NCBI GenBank assembly: GCA_030789695.1
Contig: CM061142.1
Span: forward strand, 356,289,486-356,353,485
DNA length: 64,000 nucleotides
Source of the DNA: Scilla litardierei
Taxonomy: Eukaryota > Streptophyta > Magnoliopsida > Asparagales > Asparagaceae
Direction: 5' to 3'
Shown here: piece after piece, positions 12,079 to 22,781 of the stretch
Position numbering within the stretch: the stretch's first letter is position 1
Layout: each line of letters opens with the position of its first letter
The notes under the pieces: model-generated
Told to the model about the DNA's origin: nothing
Database searches by the model: none
Seen by the model: the letters and a program-made list of their open reading frames with translations, nothing else
Translations under genes and position numbers: made by a program

Positions 12079-12086
12079 TATAAATA
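12079..12086 (+). promoter_or_regulatory. Element D LTR TATA box
   Basis: TATAAATA about 55 bp downstream of the palindrome array, followed by a leader with CT-rich tracts. The equivalent site in the 3' LTR is 36016-36023. Confidence 0.75.
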
Positions 12087-12822
12087 CAAACCTGATTCGT
12101 TTGAGGCAAGATTAGAGGTCCAATATACAAGTAATTTAAGACCTAAGAGAAGATTTTCTCAAGCTAATTCTAAGCTCTCTCTTCTCACCAAGAATCTCTC
12201 CCTTCACTCTTTGAGCAAATTCCTCAAGAGAGATTCTCTCCATTGTGAGCCTTTCAAGCCAAGAGCTTGATTCTAGTCACCATACTCCACCCTAGGCTTC
12301 CATTGCTGATCAACTTCTTGAAGCTAGGGTTTGGTGGCTTCATCTTCCCCAAAATCCATCTTTGCCCTAATTTGGTAAGATTTACTCAAGTCATAGGATT
12401 TTGTGGTAAGTGTTTCTCTATTTCATTTCAATCGTTATTTGAATTGTTCTCTCAGTTGTGAGAGAAGTGTGTGATCCCGGGTTGTGGGAGTCACATTTGT
12501 GTTGTGTATGATTTGGTCTTATGAAGGGTTTTCACAAGAATTTCATAGTGCTAAATCTTGAGTTAGGGTTTCTAACTCAAGTATCCGGAGGGGATCCGGG
12601 TGGTTGGGACGTAGGATCACCGGGAAAAAGTCGGGGAGACTTGGGTGGATCCGAACCCGTTACATGCTTTGTTTGCGTTTGACTATCTCTTGTTGATTGT
12701 TGTTTATTCCGCATTGTCGTTTGTTTCTTGCACAATAATTAGGAATAAATATCTTGATTATTTTAAAGTACTATTCACCCCCCCTCTAGTACATGTGCAG
12801 TAGCTTCACAGGGCACTTCAAT

Positions 12823-12839
12823 TGGTATCAAAGCCAAGG
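12823..12839 (+). promoter_or_regulatory. Element D primer-binding site (initiator Met tRNA)
   Basis: TGGTATCAAAGCC begins 2 bp after the LTR end. It matches the usual plant site TGGTATCAGAGCC at all but one position. Confidence 0.9.
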
Positions 12840-12861
12840 TTAAAGCTACAAGGTCAAAGCC

Positions 12862-14440
12862 ATGACAAACATCGACTACAATGTCTTTAAAGATCGTCAA
12901 GGAGCTTCTTCAGTTTTGGAAGGGCTATCCTCAGTCAGGCCTCCTCACTTCAACGGTACCAACTATGGGTACTGGAAATGCCGGATGGAAACCTTCCTCC
13001 GGAGCACTTCACTTTGGAGAGCCACGATGACGGAGTATGTCGAGCCCGCCGAACAAGATTTCAGGAAGTGGACTACCGCGGAGGTCGTCGCGGAGGTAAG
13101 CAATGCCAAGGCGATGAATGCCTTGCAATGTGCGTTGGAGCCCGAAGACTTCAACAAGATATGCACATGTAAGAGTGCATATCAAGTATGGAACCAACTC
13201 CTCATCTTGCACGAAGGAACGAGTACGGTAAAAGATTCTAAACTCGTTGTCGCTAACAAAGAATTTGAGTTGTTTCACATGGAACAGGGTGAAACCATAA
13301 AGGACTACTATGCTCGCTTCGTAGACATTTCCAACGAATTGGAAGCTCTTGGGAAGGTCTACACCCAAAAGGAGAAAGTCGCGAAGATTATTGACGGACT
13401 TCCCTCTTGTTGGGAAAAGCTTACCTTCGCCATCGAGGAAGGTAACGATATGAATAAATATACCGTTGTTCAATTAATGGGTACCTTATTGTCTTACGAG
13501 GTACGCAAGGAGAGCAAGATAAAGATGAAGGAGAAGATGAAAGCGTACTTGAAGCAAGACGAGCCAAAGAAAAAGGCGATTGCGTACAAGGCCGCCCCAT
13601 CTACTGATGATGAAGAATCGGAAGAAGAATTGGACATGGAAGCTTTGGCCGATTTGGCAAAGAAGTTCAACCGATTCTTCCGACAAGGTAAGTTGAAAAG
13701 TAAATCAAAATTTATTTCGACTAATGTTTCCTCTCCTGTGTGTTATAAATGTAATAAGCCAGGACATATCAAGCCGGATTGTCCTCTATACAAACACAAG
13801 GAGAAGTGGAAGGCTTCCAAGCATGACAAGTCGAGAAGGCACAAGAAAGGACTTGTCGGCACATTCACCGACTCCGAAGAGGACTCCTCAAGTGGAGAGT
13901 CAGATGATGAACGAGTGGAGAAAGCACACACGTGCTTCGTGGGAAAAGAGGATCGTGATCAAGACACCTCCTCCGATGAAAGCGAGGATGGAAGCGAGGA
14001 TGAAGGCGATGAGGTAACGAACGATGAACTTAAAATAGCCAACGAACGACTTTGGAATAAGTTTTCTAATTTGGCTACTAGATTTATTAAGACTAAAAAT
14101 GAACTAGATAGTCTTAAAAACTCGCCTAAACCCATCATCGTCAACAACGACACCGTTGTTGAAGGGTTGAGAAATGAGATTGTAAATCTCAAATCTCAAC
14201 TTGAGCATGTTCATGTCGAGGATTCGGATGAACATGTGATAGCGGATTTGACATCTCAAAACTCAACTTTGAGTATTGAGAATAAAAATCTCAAGTCACG
14301 TGTTTGTGCACTCGCATCGCAAGTGTCCACATTGGATGCTTCTTTGCATTCTCTCACCGAGAAGTATGAGTGCATATTAGGCCGAATTCATGAATTCAAT
14401 AAAGGTAAGGGCCATTTGGATACTATCCTAAAAGACTTAC
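12862..14440 (+). pseudogene. gag: Element D gag, N-terminal part (copia-type), cut by element B
   Basis: Nucleocapsid precursor of a Ty1/copia element, which forms the particle that packages its RNA. The start is the first ATG after the PBS. Residues about 25-240 carry a copia gag (UBN2-like) domain with FNGTNYGYW and YARFVDISNELEALG. A CCHC zinc knuckle (CYKCNKPGHIKPDC) is at residues 294-307. Acidic linkers (about 330-390) and a likely coiled coil rich in Leu, Asn and Lys (about 395-510) follow. At codon 527 the frame runs into the LTR of B; the downstream part resumes at 32077 in the compatible frame. Apart from the insertion I see no lesion. There is no pol. Confidence 0.88.
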
Positions 14441-16108
14441 TGTCACGACCCGCTTCCCTAAAATGGAGGCGAGACGTGAAAAGGTCCGCACGGGAGTGGA
14501 GCTGTGAAGCCCCAAACCCGATAAGCGTCAATAATACATAAGCAGGTCCCTGTAACCATGACAGAATAACAATAATAACACAAGTAGAGACTGAAATAAA
14601 ATTCCACATCTCACAAATTGTCCAACATCAACAAAAAGTCCAACATCCAGAAAAGCCACCAAGCTAAAGAAAAGAGTCTAAAGGCCCAGAACAAGGCCAA
14701 CAAAAACTGCAACAACAACAAGTATGGGTGCTACGCACCGATAACAAAACAACTGTCTAATAAAAGTAAAACACAACGAGGACACTAGGACTGGTCCCCA
14801 GTGTCCACGTACTCCCCGTCAAACACAAGCACGGGCTCGGCGTCAGCAAACACCTCGTCCTCAACAAGTAACTCAGGCTCGGGCTCTAACATGTGTCACC
14901 CAAAAGAGAAAAGGGGCACATGTCAGCAAGTCGAAAGACTTGTGCAAGGAAACGGGAATAATGGTAAACTAGCAACCTAGCAATTAAAACATGGTGCATG
15001 GCAAGTAAAGTACGGTGGTAACAAGTAAGGTAAAGGAGAGTACAAGTGGCAAGTATCAAGTGGTAGGGGTGACATGTAATGTCAAGTAACAAGTAAGGTA
15101 CAAGGGATCACTCAACGAGTGCCCTATTGCCCGCAGGCTGTGTTCAAGTATCAAGTACAAGGGGTCACTCAACGAGTGCCCTATTGCCCGCAGGCTGTGA
15201 TGAGCTCGTCTTCTGGAACATGAGCCAGAAAGTGTATTTGATAAGTATGGCGTAGGGGTGCACCTAACCGGAACAAGTAACACTAGTATGTAGCGATGCT
15301 ACGCAATCACGACGAGTATTCAAGCATGCAATGACATGAGCAGTTAATACGCGTACCGTTAATTGTATTTAAACGTGACAGGCAAAATGCAATGACATGA
15401 ACATATTCGCGTACCGTTAATTGAATTAAACATGGCAGTTAAAATGCAATAGCGGTTAAGAATGCATGGATGACATGAACAGTTAATACGCGTACCGTTT
15501 AGGGAAATTAAACGTGACATACAAGCATGATGAGGGTGACGGACCAAGCTTCGTTGTCAAGCTAGGTCAATGGCGTCTAAACGGCTATCCTTTCACCGTC
15601 TAGTCTCTTTTACGCTAAAGCAAGGTAAATGGCCTAAAACATGGCCCAAATCAAAAGATGCAAGTTTCACTTGCCTAGCACCGGGGATGGCGACTACTCC
15701 GTCACACGGACGCCAATCTATGGGGAAATCATTGTTATGGGGGAACAACCATCAAACAACATGAAATTTATTAGGGTTTCATAAAAATACCAATAGACTA
15801 TGAAAATATAGAGGAATCGATTTCTTACCAAGAGGAGACGGAAGGAACACTCCGGGGAACCCTAGGATCAGATCTGGAAAAGATTGGAGAAGTTTGGGGA
15901 AACTAGGGTTTTGGGGGATTTGGGGATTTTGATGGGTTTTTGATGGAGATTTGGGGAAGATGAGGGGTAGATAGAGTAGATGGATGGTTTGGATGATGAT
16001 TCTAGGGCTTGGAATGGAGAAATGGAGCTTGGAGGAAGATGGGGGCTGAAGGGGGAAATTTTTAGGGTTTTGGGTCGTGTTGGAGAAGAAGAAGTCGTTT
16101 GGGTTGGG

Positions 16109-16116
16109 TATAAATA
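16109..16116 (-). promoter_or_regulatory. Element B LTR TATA-like box
   Basis: On the minus strand TATTTATA lies about 45 bp downstream of the palindrome array and is followed by a CTTCTTCTTCTCC leader, consistent with sense transcription of gag-pol. On the plus strand the same bases read TATAAATAGG, so antisense initiation is also possible. Confidence 0.5.
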
Positions 16117-16159
16117 GGTTGAGCTGGCGGCTGCCCAGAAATTAGGGTTTTAACACTAG

Positions 16160-16577
16160 TTAGTCGGTCAAAGAGCAACCACTGACCGACTAGTTTGGCA
16201 ACTAGTCGGTCGGTCGACCAACGCAGACCGACTAAGTGCAAACAGTAACTCCTGAACGAAAATAGGATTCTAGAGTTAGTCGGTCCATGAACAAGTACTG
16301 ACCGACTAGTTTAGAATCTAGTCGGTCGATGAACGTTCTTAGACCGACTAAGAGTAAACAGTAGCTGATACAAAAATAATATGATGAGTTAGTCGGTTAA
16401 AGAAGCATTGCCGACCGACTAGTTTGCAACCTAGTCGGTCAACCAACGTTCTTAGACCGACTAACGATAAACAGTAACTCCTGAGAAATTTAGAAAGCTA
16501 ACTAGTCGGTCCAAGAAGGATTGCCGACCGACTGGATCGTCATCTAGTCGGTCGGTGGCCCTTCTTACACCGGCTAA
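16160..16577. repeat. Palindromic AGTCGGTC array in the element B LTR
   Basis: Four modules of about 110 bp. Each has outer arms TTAGTCGGTCAAAGA-like and TTCTTAGACCGACTAA-like around an inner ACCGACTAG...CTAGTCGGT inverted repeat. The copy in the right LTR is at 31385-31802. The consensus closely resembles the array in copia element D. Confidence 0.9.
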
Positions 16578-16846
16578 TGAGCACCAAAAGTACCGATACG
16601 GAGCGCGGGGCCCCGTGATCGATTCCTAAGACTCCTAGGCTTGATCTAACAGTTAGATATGACCGTTATGAAGTCCGTCACGAGTGACATACTTCGAAAT
16701 CGACGATCCTAAGGAATAAACGAGAAAATACGACGAATCGATCGGAAATGAAATCTACGGAGACGAAAACCACACAAGAGGAGAAAATCCACCAAAACAT
16801 ATATTATATTATATTATATTCAGATACATGAAAAGCAGTCGTTACA

Positions 16847-16883
16847 TCCTTCCCAACTTAAGAAAATTCCGTCCTCGGAATTT
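16847..16883 (-). promoter_or_regulatory. Element B hairpin plus polypurine tract
   Basis: On the minus strand a perfect 8-bp stem AAATTCCG / CGGAATTT with loop AGGA (16864-16883) is followed by CTTAAGTTGGGAAGGA and then the LTR start TGTAACG. The purine run nearest the LTR is the likely PPT. Confidence 0.8.
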
Positions 16884-16891
16884 CCAAATAC

Positions 16892-17794
16892 TCACGAGTC
16901 CGGAAACAAAAGTGGGAAGCGCTCTCGCATCTCATCCTCATTCTCCCAAGTAGACTCTCCAGGTGAACCGTGTCGCCACATCACCCTCACAAGATTGACA
17001 ATCTTGTTCCGAAGCGATTTCTGACGCCTGTCCAGAATCTGCACTGGATGCTGGTCATACGTCATATCGGGGCGAACGGTAATCTCCGAAAAATCCACTG
17101 CATGAGACGGATCGCTAATGTATCGACGAAGCTGCGACACATGGAAAACATCGTGAACTCCTTCCAAAGACGGCGGTAAGGCCAAGCGATAAGCTACCTC
17201 GCCAACCCTCTCCAAAACGTCAAACGGTCCAATGTATCGCGGGCTCAACTTCCCACGCTTCCCAAAACGAATCACACCACGATTCGGGGAAATCTTCAAG
17301 AACACATGGTCGCCCGGCTGAAACTCCAAAGGACGACGTTTGGCATCTGCCCAATGCTTAAAACGGTCCTGAGCAATTCTCAACCTCTCCCGAATATTCC
17401 TGACGATATCCACGGCCTCCACGATCATCTCAGGTCCCAACAACTCCCGATCTCCAACGTCATCCCAACTCAATGGCGATCGACATTTCCTCCCATAAAG
17501 AGCGGCGAAAGGCGCCATGCCAATACTCGCCTGGAAGCTGTTGTTGTAGGAAAACTCCACCAAGTGTAGATGGTCCTCCCACGAACCCTTGAAATCCAAC
17601 ATGCACGCCCTCAGCATGTCTTCCAAAATCTGAATCGTCCTCTCGGACTGGCCATCCGTCTGCGGGTGGTACGCCGTGCTGAAACTCAGACGCGTACCCA
17701 AGCTCTTCTGCAAACTCTGCCAGAACTGAGATGTGAACCTCGTGTCTCTGTCAGACACGATACTCACGGGGACTCCATGAAGTCGCACAATCTC
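16892..17794 (-). CDS. pol: Element B integrase C-terminal half with chromodomain (last exon)
   Basis: Continues the integrase core after a predicted 71-bp intron. SDRDTRF holds the second catalytic Asp and TDGQSERT the catalytic Glu of the D,D(35)E triad. The GPF...[11 protein letters not shown]-binding region follows. The C-terminal 45 residues ([10 protein letters not shown]...[19 protein letters not shown]) are a chromodomain of the Tekay type, which in chromoviruses directs integration to particular chromatin. It stops at 16892, 45 bp before the LTR. A GTG codon at 17800 could read as an alternative start, but the upstream exon and splice signals make continuation more likely. Confidence 0.85.
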   Translation of the reverse strand, partial: EIVRLHGVPVSIVSDRDTRFTSQFWQSLQKSLGTRLSFSTAYHPQTDGQSERTIQILEDMLRACMLDFKGSWEDHLHLVEFSYNNSFQASIGMAPFAALYGRKCRSPLSWDDVGDRELLGPEMIVEAVDIVRNIRERLRIAQDRFKHWADAKRRPLEFQPGDHVFLKISPNRGVIRFGKRGKLSPRYIGPFDVLERVGEVAYRLALPPSLEGVHDVFHVSQLRRYISDPSHAVDFSEITVRPDMTYDQHPVQILDRRQKSLRNKIVNLVRVMWRHGSPGESTWENEDEMRERFPLLFPDS

Positions 17795-17865
17795 CTGCAC
17801 GATTCACGTTACATCACTATCCAAACTAGGAAAAAGGAAATAAAACGGAGAGTAAAAGAATTTAC
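17795..17865 (-). other. Predicted intron inside the element B integrase
   Basis: 71 bp, GTAAATTC...CGTGCAG on the minus strand, T-rich, with an in-frame stop and a length not divisible by three. Removing it joins RRYIE to EIVRLHG, the usual order in Tekay integrases just before the second catalytic Asp. Confidence 0.6.
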
Positions 17866-18561
17866 CTCAATGTATCTCCTTGCTAGCGCCTCAGTGGACT
17901 GTCCCACTCGGAACGGAATAAAGTGCGCAGACTTGGTCAATCGATCTACGATCACCCAAATCGCGTCATTCTGCTTCGGACTCCGAGGTAGTCCAGTCAC
18001 GAAATCCATAGTGATGTGCTGCCACTTCCACTCCGGAATCAGAAGCGGTTGTAGCAACCCGGCCGAACGCTGATGCTCCGCCTTCACTTGCTGGCAAACC
18101 AAGCACTTGGCTACACTCCGAGCCACGCTCCTCTTCATACCATGCCACCAATAATTCAGACGAAGATCCTGGTACATCTTGGTGCCACCAGGATGCACAG
18201 AATACGGCGAACTATGTGCCTCCACCATCAGCTCCTCTCTGATATCCCCAGCAGGCACACACAACCTGGCTCCAAACCTCAGCGAGCCATCCTCATGAAT
18301 CAAGAAGTCAGTCCGCAGACCGGCTTCCACCTGCTCCCGAATCCTCACCAGCTTCGGATCCTCAGCCTGGCCAGCCTTAATCCGATCCACGATCGTCGAC
18401 TGTACCTGCATGTACATCAACGAAGAAGCCTCTCCAGGAAGAACAATCTCCACACCAGACTCGCAAAAATCCTGCTGCAATCTCCACTGCGAGGTCAAAA
18501 TCATCACCGCTGGCAGCCTACTCAAAGCATCCGGAACCACATTCACCTTGCCAGGGTGATA
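17866..18561 (-). pseudogene. pol: Element B RNase H end and integrase N-terminal half
   Basis: In frame with the RT part but separated from it by the TAG at 18562-18564 (a Gln position in relatives, consistent with a C-to-T change). It opens with the PDALSR end of RNase H. The zinc-binding HHCC region follows (HSSPYSVHPGG...CLVCQQVK), then the first integrase Asp in MDFVTGLPRS. Integrase inserts the cDNA into host chromosomes. The exon ends at a GT donor at 17865. Because of the stop, this half would not be made without readthrough. Confidence 0.85.
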
Positions 18562-20285
18562 CTACAAATCAATCTCATAATCCGCCATAAGCTCCAACCA
18601 TCGACGCTGTCGCATGTTGAGCTCCTTCTGAGTGAAAATATACTTCAAGCTTTTGTGATCGGTGAAAATCTTCACTTTCTCACTCAGCAAGAAGTGCCTC
18701 CAAATCTTAAGAGCAAACACAACGGCAGCCAACTCCAAATCATGCGTCGGATAATTCTTCTCATGAACCTTAAGCTGACGAGACGCATACGCCACAACAT
18801 GCCCGTGCTGATGCAACACACAACCTAGACCCTTGCCAGAAGCATCACAAAAGATCTCAAATCCACCGCTGCGATCAGGCACAACAAGAATAGGGGCACT
18901 CGTCAACCTCTCCTTCAGAATACCAAAAGCACTCTCACAATCACCCGACCAAACATAAGCAACATCCTTCCGCGTCAACCTGGTCATCGGCTCAGCAATA
19001 CGGGAAAAGTCCTTGATGAATCGCCGATAATAACCGGCAAGTCCAAGGAAACTCCGAATCTCAGACGCTGACGACGGAACAGGCCACTCCCTGATGGCCC
19101 GAATCTTCTCGGGATCCACTGAAATACCATCTCCAGTCACCACATGCCCGAGAAAAGCAACTCGATCCAGCCAAAACTCGCACTTCGAAAACTTAGCATA
19201 CAACCGATGCTTCCTCAAAATCTCCAACACCGTCCTTAAGTGCGAGGCATGCTCTTCCTCTGACTTCGAATAGATCAGAATATCGTCAATAAAGATAACG
19301 ACAAACTTATCCAAAAAGTCGTAGAAAATCAGGTTCATCAGATTCATGAAAACTGCGGGCGCGTTAGTTACGCCAAAAGGCATAACCACGAACTTATAGT
19401 GTCCATACTTCGTCCTGAACGCTGTCTTCGGAACATCTCCCTTCTTCACCTTCAACTGATGGTAACCACTCCTCAAATCCAATTTAGAAAACACCCTCGA
19501 ACCTCCAAGCTGATCAAAAATATCATCGATGCGAGGCAACGTGTATTTATTCTTAATGGTCACCGCATTCAACTCCCGATAGTCCACGCACATGCGACGC
19601 GAACCATCCTTCTTCTTAACCAGCAACACCGATGCTCCCCACGGAGACACGCTAGGATTAATATAACCCTTCTGCAAAAGCTCATCCAACTGCTTCCGCA
19701 ACTCTTCCAACTCTGCAGGTGCCATACGATACGGCGCCTTTGAAATCGGCTGCGCACCTGGAACGAGATCAATAGAAAATTCCAGAGCCCGATCAGGCGG
19801 CAAACCAGACATCTCCTCGGGGAAGACGTCGCCAAAATCTCGTACCACAGCTGGCCACTCCAGCTCCATCTGCATAGCCACAGCCTCCACCGGCCTGGCC
19901 CGAAATCTGACAGGACCAAGCGAACTGCTACCACGACTGAACTCAAACACTGGATGTCCGGGAATCTCGAACACCACCTTCTTCCTCCGACAGTCGATCG
20001 TGGCATAGAAGCTCGCAAGCCAGTCCATCCCAAGAACTGCATCATAGTTGATGATGTCGTGGACAATGAAATCAGCACAAAGCTCACGTCCACAAACCAC
20101 CAACGGGCAAGAATTGCACCCACGATGCACCGAGACCACGCCATTCCCTGTGACGATATTCCAACTCTTAGGAAGAGAGGACGTCGACAAAGAATGCTTC
20201 TCCACGAAGCTCCGGGCCAAAATGCACATCGATGCACCAGAGTCAAAGAGGACTCGTGCAGGAAATGTGCAAACCAAAACCACAC
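18562..20285 (-). pseudogene. pol: Element B protease, reverse transcriptase and RNase H
   Basis: Starts at the acceptor of the predicted gag-protease intron. The aspartic protease motif LFDSGAS comes first, then the RT core with [23 protein letters not shown] and the catalytic FIDDIL (gypsy form of the YxDD box). RNase H follows with FCDASG and TDHKSLKYI. Together these mature gag-pol and copy the RNA to DNA in the particle. The frame is open for over 570 codons, then ends at a TAG that truncates RNase H and all of integrase. Confidence 0.92.
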
Positions 20286-20398
20286 CTAACAAGCAATTAA
20301 CAATCAAATCCTAGTCTAGCAAACAATCATGAGCAAGCAACCAATATAATCAAAATTCCAACTAACTAAGGAAGATAAATAGCTAGAATGAGCGTTAC
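20286..20398 (-). other. Predicted intron at the element B gag-protease junction
   Basis: 113 bp, GTAACGCTC...GCTTGTTAG on the minus strand, T-rich before the acceptor and containing stop codons. Splicing puts the gag tail (DDVIAG) directly in frame with the protease start. A GT-AG stretch of 76 bp stands at the same point in element A (1440-1515). Confidence 0.65.
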
Positions 20399-20509
20399 CT
20401 GCAATAACATCATCCACGGCCATGCTCTCCTCCTCAGTCATCAGAAAGGCCTGCCCTCTCGGCGGAACAGCCTGCCGAAAGGCCTGTCTCTGTGGAACAA
20501 GGGGCGCTC
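20399..20509 (-). pseudogene. gag: Element B gag C-terminal tail, severed by element C
   Basis: This 37-codon piece (PQRQAFRQ...MTEEESMAVDDVIAG) continues the gag of 28497-29522 in frame once element C and one TSD copy are removed. It ends at the GT donor of the gag-protease intron. The MTEEE motif corresponds to MTVEEAEA in element A. Confidence 0.8.
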
Positions 20510-20820
20510 TGATCACTCCATATTTTACACCTTTTTTTTTGCATATTTGCATACCGTTTTGATCGCCCATATCACGCTTTTCACGATTATTCGACAATAT
20601 TGCGATACTTTTCACTATTTCTTGTTTTTGTCGTATTTCAGGAAATATGGAGCGATTTGGATCGATTGTGAGATCAAGAGGATTTGCACCCACTCCGGAG
20701 TGTCAACCATGGCCCTTTTGAGGGTTATTCTGCAATGGAAGAGGAGTGGAAGAAGAAAGAACGTCGTAGGAGGGACGGGGGAGCGAAAAGATGAAGATTG
20801 GGCATTTTCAGCATGCCACT

Positions 20821-21335
20821 CTGCCGAGTGAAGGAGTCACTCGGCCGAGCATTGAGACCCCGCTCGGCCGGCCAGATCGGACATGCAACAGAGATGTATC
20901 GGCGTGCACTCGGCCGAGCATCACACGCCCACTCGGCCGAGTGCGGAGATTCCGTCCGCCCGAGTGGCACCCAGACGACGGCAAGCCAAAATGTCCAACT
21001 CTCTGTAATCCGTCAGTCGACTACGAGCTTCGACTCGGCCGAGTACCAAAAGCCCCTCGGCCGAGTGACATTTGCCGCTCGGCCGAGTGATGCCGAGGAC
21101 ACGCAGCGCCCAGATTTTCAGATAGCCTCTCACTCTTTTGAAATCTGCTATCATTCCAGCAATCAAATTATTTTTCTCATATTTTTTATGGATAGTAGAC
21201 TTCATGACGGTTCCAACGCTGCCAAGAACGTGCCAATCGGAGGTCGGATGAAATCTGGAGAATTTCTGCAAGTTGACGCTGCAGTGCAGGAATTTCCACT
21301 CGGCCGAGTCACATTTTCCACTCGGCCGAGTGCGG
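20821..21335. repeat. Palindromic ACTCGGCCGAGT array in the element C LTR
   Basis: About ten full or partial copies of ACTCGGCCGAGT at irregular spacing. The corresponding array in the 3' LTR is 26726-27240, where several copies carry substitutions (for example CTCGTCCGAG, CTCGGTCGGC). It ends about 90 bp upstream of the TATA-like box. Confidence 0.9.
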
Positions 21336-21425
21336 CCTGGGCCCAGATTTTAAGTTGCGGTTTGGGCTGTTTTGGGCACGAATTTGAGGGGTTTTCTAGG
21401 GTTATTTGCTAGGGTTTTGGGAGAG

Positions 21426-21433
21426 TATTTAAG
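21426..21433 (+). promoter_or_regulatory. Element C LTR TATA-like box
   Basis: TATTTAAG shortly downstream of the palindrome array and upstream of a leader that runs to the PBS. Confidence 0.5.
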
Positions 21434-22597
21434 GGGTTTGTAGCCACCATTAGAGGGGATCTCCCCCATGTTTTCTTAGGTTCCCAAGATGTTTTAGGAG
21501 GATTATTTTAGAGGTTAGGCCATGCCCTAGGCCCCCTCTTGGATCAAAAAGCTTGTATTTGGATTGGAATTCTTCATCTAAGCTAAGTATTTCTATTCTT
21601 ATTATTTGAATCTTTGATTTTCTATCTTTTTATATGCAAGCAATGGTTTTTATTGATTCTTATATCCTTATTGCTATGCTTGAGTAGATTTGTTGTTCTA
21701 GGGTTTGGGGATGAACCCTATGGATCTAATTTCATATTTGTGATGAATGAATTTCGAAATTGCTAGAATTTCTAGGAGGTTAGGTTGTGATTGATTTACT
21801 ACGGATAGCTAGGGATTTCCATCGATTTGGGATTTGCAAGAGATTGGATTCTAATCGATGGGAAGGCCTAGATATTCGATTTAGGTTTACAATTGGGTTT
21901 CTCTAGATTTGGTTTGCAAGAGATTGGACCAAAGCTAGGATTTTTAATTGTAAATCTATACCCATATTCGTTTGTAATAGATTGGACGAATACGAACTAT
22001 CACAACCTAGATCGTAACTCGGGTTTGCACGAGAGTGGGCTCGAGGAGCGATTGGACGATGATGTCAATCTTCATGCTAGCGGCTTAGGTTAGGGTTTGC
22101 AAGAGATTGGGCCCTAATCTAGGTTGCTATAGACCGGCAATAGCGCGAGAGCGTGAGCTTGGTTCTCTATTCAGTTACGACTAGTTCACCTCAACACAAG
22201 TCTAGTAATATTGAGATTCACTATTTACGATGATGTATGACGATCCGTAGTGGGAATTCCCTAGCCCTAGACGTCTTTATTTGATTTTATATCCCCATAC
22301 TTTGCCCGACGATTGTGACAGGATCGCCGCAAGGCAAATTCCCTCTTTTATTATATTGTATTTGAATCGATATTTGACCGATTTCTTTATCATCGACACC
22401 GACATCCACCACCATTTCCATTATATCATACCATAGCCATCCCCACCAATAAAACATTCGTAGTCAAACCAACCTAGGATAGATTGGAGCCAACACCACC
22501 TCCTCGTGTTCGATACCCGCTCGCCACTTTGCCGTGCGCTTGCGGTAAAACTACAACCGTCGCTCCAGGACGTGTATCCGGTGCGCGATCAAGTTTT

Positions 22598-22615
22598 TGG
22601 CGCCGTTGCCGGGGA
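22598..22615 (+). promoter_or_regulatory. Element C primer-binding site, Athila/Tat type
   Basis: TGGCGCCGTTGCCGGGGA lies 6 bp after the LTR end. This is the site typical of Athila and Tat elements, close to the complement of a tRNA-Asp 3' end. H and E have variants at the same place. Confidence 0.85.
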
Positions 22616-22781
22616 GGTGTTTCCCGTTGGGTGCCAATTTGTCACAATTAGGTTGATTAGACTACGAAAAAAAAACTAACAAAAGGAAATTTTCACCTCC
22701 GCCACCATTATTATCATTTCTATATTCTTTTGTGCCACTGATATCTTTTCTCCAGGTATTTATCTTTGTTGAACAGGTGCT

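Larger units (their letters stand above)
11094..12820 (+). repeat. Element D 5' LTR
   Basis: Flanked on the left by TSD GATAA and on the right by a tRNA-Met PBS. U3 contains the palindromic AGTCGGT array (11518-12025) upstream of the TATA box at 12079-12086. CT-rich leader sequence follows (CTCTCTCTTCTCACC). The small frame at 12267-12461 is also present in the other LTR and is not called. Confidence 0.92.
14441..16846 (-). repeat. Element B left LTR (3' LTR in element orientation)
   Basis: Begins exactly at the disrupted gag of D and ends GTCGTTACA next to a purine tract (minus strand). It contains the palindrome array 16160-16577, then on the minus strand TATTTATA at 16116-16109, then a leader with CTTCTTCTTCTCC and AAACCCTAA. 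A run of ATATT units is near 16798-16820. Small frames inside recur in the other LTR and resemble nothing known. Confidence 0.92.
20510..22591 (+). repeat. Element C 5' LTR
   Basis: Contains the CTCGGCCGAG array (20821-21335), a TATTTAAG box at 21426-21433, and a leader with several GGTTTGCAAGAGATTGG-like repeats (about 21830-22110). A T-run near 20532-20540 differs by one base from the other LTR. Confidence 0.92.

Noticed and set aside
16040..16100. AAACCCTAA/TTAGGGTTT motifs suggesting telomeric repeats
   Set aside because: Single scattered copies, as common in plant leaders; no tandem array.
18073..18828. 251-codon plus-strand frame opposite element B RT/integrase
   Set aside because: Antisense of well-conserved RNase H and integrase coding sequence, no motif of its own.
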